Of a stretch of 64,000 nucleotides of DNA, positions 23,060 through 32,300 are shown in pieces. Source of the stretch: Trichinella spiralis. Lineage: Eukaryota; Nematoda; Enoplea; Trichinellida; Trichinellidae. Within the stretch, counting starts at the first letter, position 1, and each line of letters starts with the position of its first letter. The notes under the pieces were generated by a model. That model saw nothing but the letters and a program-made list of their open reading frames with translations. It was not told the origin of the DNA and did no database searches. The position numbers were made by a program, and so were the translations under genes. The DNA is taken from NCBI GenBank assembly GCA_000181795.3, contig CM012953.1:18040887-18104886 (forward strand), in the 5' to 3' direction.

Positions 23060-24295
23060 CTGATCCTCCTGCCGGAATGAGAGTCGATCCGTCTATGGAC
23101 CCCACAAGATGCCTAGCGTCTTCCAAAGTTCCCCTGCCGGCTTCGGGTCACTTCTGAACGGCAGTGCTTTGTCGCATCCCACGACACTAGAGCAATTGCT
23201 TACGAACCCATTCAGATTGAATCCACCTTTTTCGAACAGACTCCTCGACTCCTGCGACAACTTCTTCGCCTCCTAGATGCTGTCGCAACTGAGGACGTGG
23301 CCGTCGACATAAGTGTTCGATGTGATCAATCTGGCCGTCTTGTCACCCGCATGCTTACTCTTCTCAGCATGCGTCCGGATAGTCTGTATAGCGAGGAACG
23401 GCGAGCAAGTCAGCCTGATGCACACTCGCTTCAACCGATACTCCCTTGGAGCCTTTCCTCCTCTAGCGTCTCTCCAAAGGAACCTACATGCGTCCCTTTC
23501 TTCCGGATGAAGACCCACCTGCAGATACATCTTTTCGATGTCTGCCTGTAGTCCAACCCAGAAGCGACGAAAACGCAGCAGGATTCCCATCAGTTCGACG
23601 TGGAGATTCAGTCCGGACTCCAACTGATCGTTCAGCGAGGTTCCTCGGTGAACCGCTGATCCGTCGAACACTATTCGACATTTCCGCTTTCCCGTGGTGC
23701 CCTACTGGCACACCACGTGTTGAGGCAGGTACCACGTTTTCCCCGGCGTGCTTGATGCCGGTGCTTCCTCAGCCCATCCGTTATCAAGGTCCGACTGTAT
23801 GACAGTTGTGTAGTCTTGGTGAAGTCCGGAATCTTTGCTCAGCCATTTTTCCACGGATCAGTATCGCCGAATTGCGGTGGCGTAATTATTCGGCAGGCTG
23901 GCCAAGCCAGGCTTCCACAGCAGTCCCATTGAGTACCGGTTTCCGTCAAAGGAGAGGGATTCCTTAAACCTCCGCTCCATCTCAGTCTGTCCGGACTCAG
24001 TCTCCAGAGTGAGGTTGCCGATTGCTTCCAACTCCCAGAACTTCCGGAGGGCTGCGTTCAGACGATCCTCCGTTCTGATGCAGTGGACACTGTATTTTCG
24101 TTCCCTTGATAATGACGCCGGACCGCAGGTTACCCACCCGAGCCGGGTCCCCACGGCTACCGGATCATCATCTCCATCACGAATCACCTGCCTTCCAAGA
24201 AAGCGGAAATAGCTGTCCAATCTGATTATGATAAATGGACTGGTGTCAGCTCTGTGTCCTCCTTCGTCAGGTTCAGGTTCTGGAAATGAGGCCAA
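23060..24295 (-). pseudogene. BEL/Pao reverse transcriptase fragment
   Basis: Segments at 24,295-23,858 and 23,671-23,273 carry BEL pol blocks: LDSYFRFLGRQVIRDGDD, VGTRLGWVTCGP, FDGSAVHRGTSLNDQLESG, LQADIEKMYLQVGLHPEE and CRFLWRD. The catalytic YVDD region is altered to YVDGHVLSCDS. Frames change between segments and stops are present. Its RT would copy the element's RNA; this copy is inactive. Confidence 0.85.
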
Positions 24296-24318
24296 TCCTT
24301 AGGTGACACTGGCGTCTG

Positions 24319-25968
24319 CTAAAGATCTTCGCAGAGTACCGGGGCGGTCATCGCTTCCAGTTCGTACTTTTCCTCAGCTTGTTCTCCTCTGACAGGGCTG
24401 TGCCAAAGGCGAACCAACCTTAATGCTTGGCAGCTGATTCTCGAACCACCAACACCACAGAAAGAAATCGGGTGAATTTCACCTGCCAACTTGAGCTCGT
24501 CTGCGACGTTTTGTCGCACCAGAGATCGCTCGGCTCTGGAGTCCAACAAGCAGTTGACCAAACGCCTCCGCCCATGGGCACCGTGAGCTACGGCCTTGAT
24601 CATCTGGAAACGACTCCAGCCGTGCTCAATGGTGGCGATGCTCACCTGAGCCTTCCTTGGTTCCACGGTGTTCCTCTCCGTTTCTGCCTGCTTTCCAGAG
24701 ATGTCAGAGTTGCGCACCCCGGATGTTGACCTGCCAGATGCGGCAGGGTGGCCCATCCGATCCGGGTAATTCCCTTGGATATGTCCATGTTTCTGGCAGT
24801 AGAAACACCGACCAAACCATTGTGCCGCTTTCTTCTTCTCATGAGGCATTGGTCGTCCCAACTCTGATGTCGCTGCCACTCGTGGCGATTCTCCGCGCAG
24901 GGCAAGCTGATTCGCAACGGCAGTGTGGAAAAACGTCGCACCGTCGTGCCTTCGCCTGAGAGGGCTGCTTCGACATTTGGCTTTGGACTTTGTGGGCTTG
25001 GAGGGTTCTGGTCTATCTGACCGCGACTCTTCCAGGAGCTGGGTTTGTTCTCCCATGAATTGCAGATATTCTGACAAGTCAGCGACGATCGTTTCATTCG
25101 CCTTCGTTTTTTCATCCCACTTGATCCGAACCGGTGTCAGAAGGCCATTACGACTGATAGCAATCGTGATCTCAGCTGCGGAGAGCTCACCTTCTCGTAG
25201 ACCACCTTTCATTGGATCCTTGCCCAGAGCAGTTAACGCGTCGATTGTCCCTCTCAGATAGTCGTATTGTAAGCGCAGACCCACGTCCTTTGGTGGCGCT
25301 TGCACGAGCTTCCTGATTTGATGCCGGATCAGTTTGACCGGTCGATCAAATTCTTTGCGCAGGCGATTCAATGCCACTTTATAATCAGCATTGCTGCTAG
25401 ATAAACTGCTGATAACATCCGCCGCTTTGCCGGTTTAGCAGCCACAGAGGTAGGTCAGTTTCGCTGCGTTGGACAAGTCTTTTGGCTGATGTACGCGATA
25501 ATCAAACTGGTCCCAAAACGCACGAAACTCCGTGAAGTCTCCACTGAACTTGGGCAGATCGCACCTTGGCAACAGTGCAGTGAGTTCATGGACAGAAATC
25601 GCAGCCGTCACCACTTCAGATCCTGATCTTGACGCTGCATCTCCCTGGTCGTCCAGTCGTCCAGGTTGTTCACTTCCGTTCGACCGCATCAGAGTTAGCG
25701 CTTGGGCTTTGCGCTCTCTGAATCCTTTCCGATACTTTGACCAGTCATCTTCTGCCATCTTCCGTTCTTCCTCTTCCAGGCTTAATTCTAGCTCCACCTG
25801 AAAAGCATCTGTCTCCAGGTAAAGTCTCTCAGTCATCGAAATCTGCTCTCAGATTTCCAATACTTCCGCTGCTCCTACGCACAACTGATCGATCTCTTCA
25901 AAGAGCTGATTCAGGCATTCCTTGCAGATGATCACCTTCTTCGATTTTTCTCTTGTTCTAGTCGACAT
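24319..25968 (-). pseudogene. BEL/Pao gag and protease region, interrupted
   Basis: The likely start is ATG 25,968. A stop follows about 40 codons in, and an ORF resumes to 25,435 with the DUF1759-type block LPKFSGDFTEFRAFWDQFDYRVH. After another stop the frame continues to 24,319, with ALTALGKDPMKGGLREGELSAAE, a CCHC-like CFYCQKHGHIQGNYP (last Cys replaced) and a protease region CLLDSRAERSLV, where the usual DSG/DTG is DSR. The order gag-knuckle-protease fits BEL/Pao. Confidence 0.85.
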
Positions 25969-26032
25969 TGCTGCTGCAGTCGTGCTATCCAGAGGTCTGT
26001 CGCTTTAGATGGATCAGGCTCGGAGGACCAAA

Positions 26033-26561
26033 TGTTGGCTACACAATTATGCCAACTGGCAGTGGACCGTATTATTATTGATATTCAGACGCGCAGTTCA
26101 AATCGACTCTCAGCAAAGCTGAAGAGTCGGTCGATACAAGGAAAACAATCACAAAGTTGATACTCAAACTTTATTGTGATTCTGGACGAGACAGACTCAA
26201 TTCCAACGAAATGATGGTCACATGTTAAGATCGTAGCTTCGTCTGCGATACTTGCATTTCAATTGATCACACGCTCACACTTGTTTCGTTTCCAACCTCG
26301 TCAACGATGACTAATGGTTGATACATAAAGTCTGCTTTGTCCAAGCCCTTATATAGGATCGACCTTGGTGATCCTCTATTGCCTTTACCAGGTTCAGTAT
26401 GTCAGTATGGTCAGAACACCGTCCTATACACCCGTAACGAACCCGCACACGATAAGATTTGTAAAATCATTATGTGTTGACCGGTGGCGAAATGCCGTTT
26501 TCAAAAATGCTGCACTGTTGATCCGCAGGTACTGGGATTACTGTACCTCCCGTTTCCAACA
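26033..26561 (-). repeat. 5' LTR of the BEL/Pao copy (529 bp)
   Basis: On the minus strand it starts TGTTGGAAACGG and ends GTGTAGCCAACA. Inside are a TATA box (CCTATATAAGGG, near 26,350) and an AATAAAG polyadenylation signal (near 26,170). It is followed by TTTGGTCCTCCGAGCC, a typical BEL primer-binding region. The outer edge lies in a short TATTA tract. Confidence 0.75.
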
Positions 26562-26614
26562 ATTATATTATATTATGTTAAGAAATCTTTCGTTCAAAAC
26601 TTGAAGATCTTTTT

Positions 26615-26915
26615 TGTAGTGGACTGTGTAGATAATTATAGAAAATCAACGACGCGGGTGTGACTGAGATTTTATTTATTCAGAGTAAATGGTGAGTAAC
26701 AACAATGATGTAGTGAGAGAAAGTAGTTCAGATGGTTCCGTGTTCTTCGTATGCGCTGGAAATTGTGTCTTGTTCCCTCCTCCCTCCTCACTCATTTATA
26801 TATCTTTTTTTTGACGTCACTCCGTATCTGGCGACTAGATAAAACGAAAAGCAATTAAGAAATCGGCTTGGGTACGCCATCCCTTAGACTGTGCAGCTTA
26901 GCCGGGGTATGAACA
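26615..26915 (-). repeat. Probable LTR, about 301 bp
   Basis: On the minus strand it runs from TGTTCATACC to CCACTACA. It contains GATATATAAATG (TATA-like, near 26,800) and GAATAAATAAA (polyadenylation, near 26,680), spaced as in an LTR. No target duplication is visible and no body belongs to it, so it may be a truncated or recombined solo LTR. Confidence 0.5.
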
Positions 26916-27014
26916 GGTGCGCTGTCAGCCACATTTCAGTTTGACGCTTTTTCAGCAACTGACCACCAGATTCGTGGTAGACATATACAGGACGCTGACT
27001 TTTTGATGATTTAA
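26913..27014 (-). repeat. Inverted dispersed repeat, right copy
   Basis: The reverse complement of 22,951-23,050 with scattered mismatches. The shared part ends exactly at the start of the 26,615-26,915 LTR. Confidence 0.7.
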
Positions 27015-27420
27015 TTGCCATTCCATTGTTTTCCATCAAGAAAAACAAAGGATGCAACTGGCGTTGCGCAACTGTTGTTTTCGTACCAGGAACAATGCTT
27101 TGTTACCACAGGAATTTTTAGATGGTGATGAGTAGGTTGAACCATATATCCAATTGACCAGAGCTACTACACTTTAAGGGTAAACACTCAAAACGTATGT
27201 TTGAAGCGCAATACCTGAAAATGAATAACTAACGCAGAGCAGTAACGATAACGCCTTTCTTGAGTGAATATTTATTCAACAACAACAACTTTTAACGAAC
27301 AGACATTTATATGTAAATTACTTCCGGTTTGAATAAGGTCAACTGAGTGCAGCAACTGCCATCGGCAATTTTCCTTATCATATTTGCATAAAGTTACTCT
27401 CGTTACGCGCCTCGCTATAT
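27015..27420. other. Unassigned spacer between retroelement fragments
   Basis: No coding segment or LTR border was recognised here. It probably represents decayed element or host sequence. Confidence 0.4.
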
Positions 27421-27432
27421 GTAGCAGTCAAT

Positions 27433-28780
27433 TCAACGGATTTTACCAGTTCTGGATGCCTCACCTAGGTCTATCAACGCTCTTCTGTGCCGTAGAAAAT
27501 CTATGCGCAGTAAACAGTGGTGGGACAGGCTTCTCGCGACGATCATTGAGTGTCTGGTCAGTAACGTGTCCCTGATGTTGATGTCCACCTCTGCCGTACC
27601 TACAGTCTCAACGCGCTCTCCGTTCGCGGCCACAATTTGCCTACTTCCGTACTTGCTAATTCTTACATTATTGGCCATGTTAAGTTCAGCTTCTCGAATC
27701 AGGCTGATAGCCGCGCCGGTGCCAACCAGCAATTTCAAACTACGGCCGTTACCTTCCCTGATAGCTCTACAGCCCACTTCGTATTCACGCTTCATATTGC
27801 TGCTTTCTGGGTAGGTTTCCTCCTGCTTTTAATGAGAGGTCTTCTTACCTGCTCACCGGTTGTACTCAAGGACGTCTCTCTCTTCTGGTCTTTGACAACG
27901 GGCAGGACCGGTGATAGTGACCGCTACTGCCGCAGTTCCAGCAGACTGCTTCAGCCAGTCGTTGGGAAGGACGATTCACCGTCCGGGTTCGCGGCTGTTT
28001 TAGATGGACCGACCGAGTTAGCATTCTGTGAAACTCATTCACCAGCTTTTCAATGTCTTGCTGGCAATCCACACTAACCACTAATGCTTTCGGCACTTCC
28101 GCATCTTCTTTCTCTAGCGCTGTGGCCGCACGTTTTTCTGCGGCCGCTGCTGTCGATCCACTTTTTGCGACGCCAACACATTGTTTGCCTGTAGCTACTC
28201 GATCATTCACATAGGCAACTGTTGCACCGCTTATCGCTGACCTCATCCTGTTCAGCACCGTCTCCTCCTGTCGCGCTAATTTTAGCATCTCAGCTAACGG
28301 CTTCTCTTCTACTCGAACTAGCAACTCACGTATTCTGTCATTACTCACGACCCGTATAAGTTGATCTTTAGCCATTTGCGTTTGGACCTCTTCGCCTGCT
28401 GAAGGGAACGCTTATTTCGACACGGATACAAGTCGAGTACTGTACGACTCGACGTTTTCTTCAGGTCTTTGCGTCGAACGTGACAGTTCCATGCGTCATT
28501 CGAAGTGATTCACTTCAACGCGTAGTTGGTTCAACAGGCTGTCTATAAGGAAGTTGTAGTCCGTTTCAGGAGTGAGACGGTAGTATGTAGTCTCAGTCAT
28601 GATATTTTCATTTAGGTCCATGAAAATTAAACTTGGCTTCTCACAGTCAAGGATGCGAGCTACCTTGAAAAACGCTTCCAGACGGGCGAACGAACAAGTG
28701 ACGCCATCCTTCTCTGTCAACATGGACAGAGGGGGAAACCACTGAGTGGTTCTCTGTTGTATCCCACTCCTGTCACCAAA
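27433..28780 (-). pseudogene. Gypsy-like gag-protease fragment
   Basis: From right to left: a gag N-terminal segment (28,772-28,496), a gag C-terminal segment ending in a CCHC knuckle (CWNCGSSGHYHRSC, in 28,375-27,866) and, in another frame, a protease segment (27,795-27,433). In the protease the catalytic DTG is GTG (LLVGTGAAISLI) and the flap/terminal region HHCLLRIDFL is visible. The gag-protease frame change could reflect a former programmed shift. The element is cut off after the protease, with no RT present. The adjacent LTR at 28,781 is in the right position to be its 5' LTR. Confidence 0.7.
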
Positions 28781-29095
28781 TGTATCGCTCTTCTGCTCCT
28801 TCTTTTTAACGTCATCAAAACGAGTCATAATGCGGAGAGTTAAACGTTTATTTCTCAACAAGCACAGCACACCGACACTGATCAAGATCAACAAACCAAC
28901 TGATCTTGTTTACTCACTGCGAATTCTCACTTCCGCCTTCCTTGTCTGATCTGCTTCTAGCCAATCAGTGTTCCGCAGAGTTCCTCATTTGTCGATAGGT
29001 GGCGACTCGGTTTGTGGTCTATAATGATTTACCCGTAATAATAATTATGACTATTGTGTGATTTCTTTATGTCTAATTATTTGTGACCCGTTACA
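28781..29095 (-). repeat. 5' LTR of the Gypsy-like element (315 bp)
   Basis: On the minus strand it begins TGTAACGGGTCAC and ends GAGCGATACA. It contains AATAAA (near 28,850) and is followed by TTTGGTGACAGGAGTGGGAT, a plausible primer-binding site and leader. Gag follows directly. Confidence 0.7.
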
Positions 29096-29336
29096 TATAT
29101 TACATTTTGAGCAGTAAGTAGCGTTAAAGGGAAAAAATTTTATTTCTAATAAATAAAGCCAAATATCAAGACAATAAATACTTTTGGAATCATTAATAAT
29201 AAATCAGCGTTTAAAAATAAAAAATTTTCCCATTTATTTCGAATGAATGTAATAAATGAAAATCAGTGCAGCTTCTTATAAATTTTTACTAAAAAAACAT
29301 TTTTTTCACTTTAAGCCGTTGAAAAATAAATATCAA
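29096..29336. other. Spacer downstream of GILT
   Basis: AT-rich spacer between the Gypsy-like LTR and the 3' end of the GILT gene, with AATAAA-type words for GILT near 29,210 and 29,325. Nothing else was seen. Confidence 0.4.
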
Positions 29337-30386
29337 TTATTTGTGATCTTTGTATACCTGCAAATTCTTTCGCTGTTTCAACAGATTGGTTAACACCGCA
29401 CAACCTTTTGGTACAGAACCGCGGTAACAGTCGCACAAAACATTAAAAAGTCCATTTTGGTAGATTTGCAATAGTGCTGTGCTGAGATTGTTAATCAATA
29501 TCCAAGTGTGACGGCGACCGCGAAATTGCACCTGCGCATCATGTTCACCTTTTTGTAGGGCGACCGGTGGTAAAAACAAAAAGGTCAGCGTGGTGAACGA
29601 CGGCAGTGTATATTTCGGCGGTAGTTATACGGTGTGCGCGTCCCGGTTTGTTGAACCTTTGTAATATAGCCCTTTTGTATAATCTCTTATATCCCGTTGT
29701 TTATAATAAACTCTCTGTATTATAAATGGTGCGGATGAATCGAGCGCCTGACGGCGCTACACAAGAGACAAAATAATGCGGATGAGGTTTGATATTTTCA
29801 GTAATTTCAGCAATTTGAAGCTGAATCAGATCACCTTGTACGCTATTTGCGCATTTGTACATTGCTATTGACAAAGTTTGGTCTAGTTCCTTCTTTTTGC
29901 TGCAAAGTAAGAATGCCGCATCGGGATCCATTTTCAATTTGGCCACTCATTAAAACAAACGATCAACGGAAACCATTTTCCCACGTACACCTGCTTGCAT
30001 ATAGAACAGCCGGGAACTTTGTTCAGAGCACATTCAACGGGACCATGTTGACATTGCTTAGTCCATGTATTGTTAAGTTGGGTTCGCCTAGCGTTACCGT
30101 AAGGGATCAAATTAAAGTCGACAGAATCTTGCCCATATTTCCAATCATATCGTTGCAAAGTATTCAAAATAAACTCTTGACAATCTGGACAAAGAGTTTC
30201 ATAAAGTAGTGTCAATTTGATTTTCATGTCCAACTGAGATGTGTTGTAATGCAAGCATGAATCCAAAACTGAACATTCTATAGCCAGAATTTCATTGTTG
30301 CACCAAGGTGCTGTCGGAATATTACATCTTTCATTTATGAAAAAAGTGGTAAACCACAACAACAAACAACAACGGATAAAAGCCAA
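29337..30386 (-). pseudogene. GILT-family lysosomal thiol reductase gene, disrupted
   Basis: The reading starts at ATG 30,386 with a hydrophobic signal (AFIRCCLLLWFTTFF). It has the CPDC active-site pair and the full GILT signature CQHGPVECALNKVPGC, then VGKWFPLIVCFNEWP. GILT enzymes reduce disulfides of endocytosed proteins in lysosomes. Near 29,940 the frame shifts by one base, and homology continues at once in the next frame (KMDPDAAFLLC...AEITENIKPHPHYFVS). There a 255-bp solo LTR interrupts the codon after FVS, and the C-terminus (WILINN...VLCDCYRGSVPKGC) follows to a stop at 29,337. Removing the LTR and one target copy restores the junction reading FVSWILIN. Two independent lesions suggest a pseudogene, unless the shift is a sequencing error. 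Confidence 0.85.
29507..29761 (-). mobile_element. Solo LTR inside GILT (255 bp)
   Basis: On the minus strand it starts TGTAGCGCC and ends CCGTCACA. It is flanked by the 4-bp direct repeat CTTG (caag on the + strand at 29,503-29,506 and 29,762-29,765). Length, TG...CA ends and a short target duplication fit a solo LTR of a Gypsy-like element. No internal genes are present. No polyadenylation signal was recognised with confidence. Confidence 0.75.
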
Positions 30387-32300
30387 AATAATTCAACATT
30401 TTATTATTGTTGAATAGAACAAGCAGCTTTTTTTCTGAAGAAAAGGGCAGCATGTCCCAACAGAAATGAAGCATTCAATAAAACAAACTAATCGTCGATG
30501 CGTATAATAATAATACACAACAACATTTGTGACACTTGTTCATTTTGTTATCACATTTTACGCTTCTTATCAATTTTTAATTTATCTTTTGCATATTGTT
30601 TCTCCAAAATCAATTTTCAACCGGATGCATAGCTGTGCCTTAACTAAAACTTAAATTGTTCTTATTATTAGTCAACTTTGACACTTTCGTTCTAACAACT
30701 GTTACCTTTTGCCATATCTACATATCACATATATGTATATATTTTTTATTTATTTATATTTTGTTTCTGCTTTTCGCTGTTTTGGTGCTTATTTATGTAT
30801 TAAGCACTGCTCAAACATGACCACATTAATGTTGACGTCAATAAATCCGTGAGTTATTTTCCTATTCATTAATTTTTCGTATTTTTATGCCTATTTGCTG
30901 ACGAATATATTCAGATAAAACGCTCACTGTTCAAATGTTTGTTTTATAACTTTGCATAAAGATTAAAATAAAACCACGAATCACGTAAATCGTAAATTAC
31001 AACTTTTATTCAAATTGAATTATATTTTCACTTCAGATTAAATTGAAAATGACTACGATAATCAGTAAAGTATTGAATCACTTTTGTTTACTAATGAGTG
31101 TTTAAACAAATTTTTTGTTCTTCATTTATACAACCCAGTTTTAAATAACTACTAATTTTGAAAAATATTTTACTTCATTCAAATGAGCGCAATGTTATAT
31201 TTTAATGAAACTATCAAATATGAATTATATATTGTAATAAACATTATCGGTCGAATATTAAAGTCAAATGTACTGAAAACATTGATAAAATTTGAAAAAG
31301 GAAAGAAGCTGACTTTTATGAGATATATGCTGCTGTTGTTTCTATTGTGTAAACAATCAAATTTGCCTTTTTTTAATTCAAAGCTTGCCAAATATGCACT
31401 TTCACCTCAAACTGATTAGACTGATCAAATTATTTCGTTACTTTTGCATTATCATGCACTTCATTGCTTCATTATTTGTATTTATATTTGTTGCTATTGT
31501 TAATATTTTACCAATAAATTATTGTTCATATAAAATACTTGACATTTATTGAGTAAGAAAATAAAAAATTGACTACAGAAACTTTTTCATTATAAAGCAT
31601 TAAACATTTTCATTAATTACAGCTGCTGCAGTTCATTTTTGTGAAATTTTTGCTGTTTTCAATAAAAAATAATAAGCAGCAGAAGAACATTTAAATTCTA
31701 TATTATTAAATTAAACGACATTCACGACTGTTCTTCCGTTACAAACTAACTATTTGCCGCAAAAAACAAATTGTCTCATAGTGAATAGTATCGTTCTATA
31801 CCAGCAGTTGATTCGGGAAATTGTTAAGTCGAATAGTCGATCATGACAATTGGGAGCTGATGCTATAATCGCTGGATGTGTCCTCGCATTTTTCACAATA
31901 GAAGCCGTGGCTTAATTACCAAGCGTGAATGGGCTGTGCAGCAGATGCCTTCACACTTTGTCAATAGAGCACTTCATTGGTGCAGTGCTTCAAGTTAGCT
32001 AAGGTCTGAGTCATTAAATTCCAGTCCATACTCTCTATAGGTTTAAATCTTCACTGTAAATTACAAAATGTGCACTGTACACTTGCGCCTTTATTGCACT
32101 AATATTGCATAAAATGAAGATGAATTGTTTCATTCATCGCCCAAATATAAGCTTGAATGATATAAATACATCTGCAGCAATACACATATTGATAAGTTTG
32201 TCTTTATTGTGATAATAATCAGATTTAATTAAAGTTTGAAATGCATTGTGATTATTGCGTGTAGTGATAACATGTAATTTTCGCAGTATGCAGGCACTGT
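30387..32300. other. Intergenic region
   Basis: Between the start of GILT and the stop of the PAN-like gene. It holds a near-perfect small palindrome (ttcaacattttattattgttgaa at about 30,391-30,413) and AT-rich DNA. ORFs here overlap on opposite strands, have low complexity and are not convincing. Confidence 0.5.

Larger units (their letters stand above)
23051..26561 (-). mobile_element. BEL/Pao retrotransposon, 3'-truncated
   Basis: Reading leftward from 26,561 there is a 5' LTR, a likely primer-binding site region after it, gag, a zinc-knuckle/protease region and the start of reverse transcriptase. The body stops near 23,060 at the inverted repeat, so RNase H, integrase and the 3' LTR are missing. 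Stops and frameshifts break both genes. Its GC content is clearly higher than that of the surrounding host DNA. Confidence 0.85.

Noticed and set aside
23297-25801. Several plus-strand ORFs of 65-112 codons
   Set aside because: Antisense of BEL gag-pol; the higher GC content leaves chance open frames.
31179-31419. Overlapping Ile/Lys-rich ORFs on opposite strands
   Set aside because: AT-rich intergenic DNA, no motif, no splice context.
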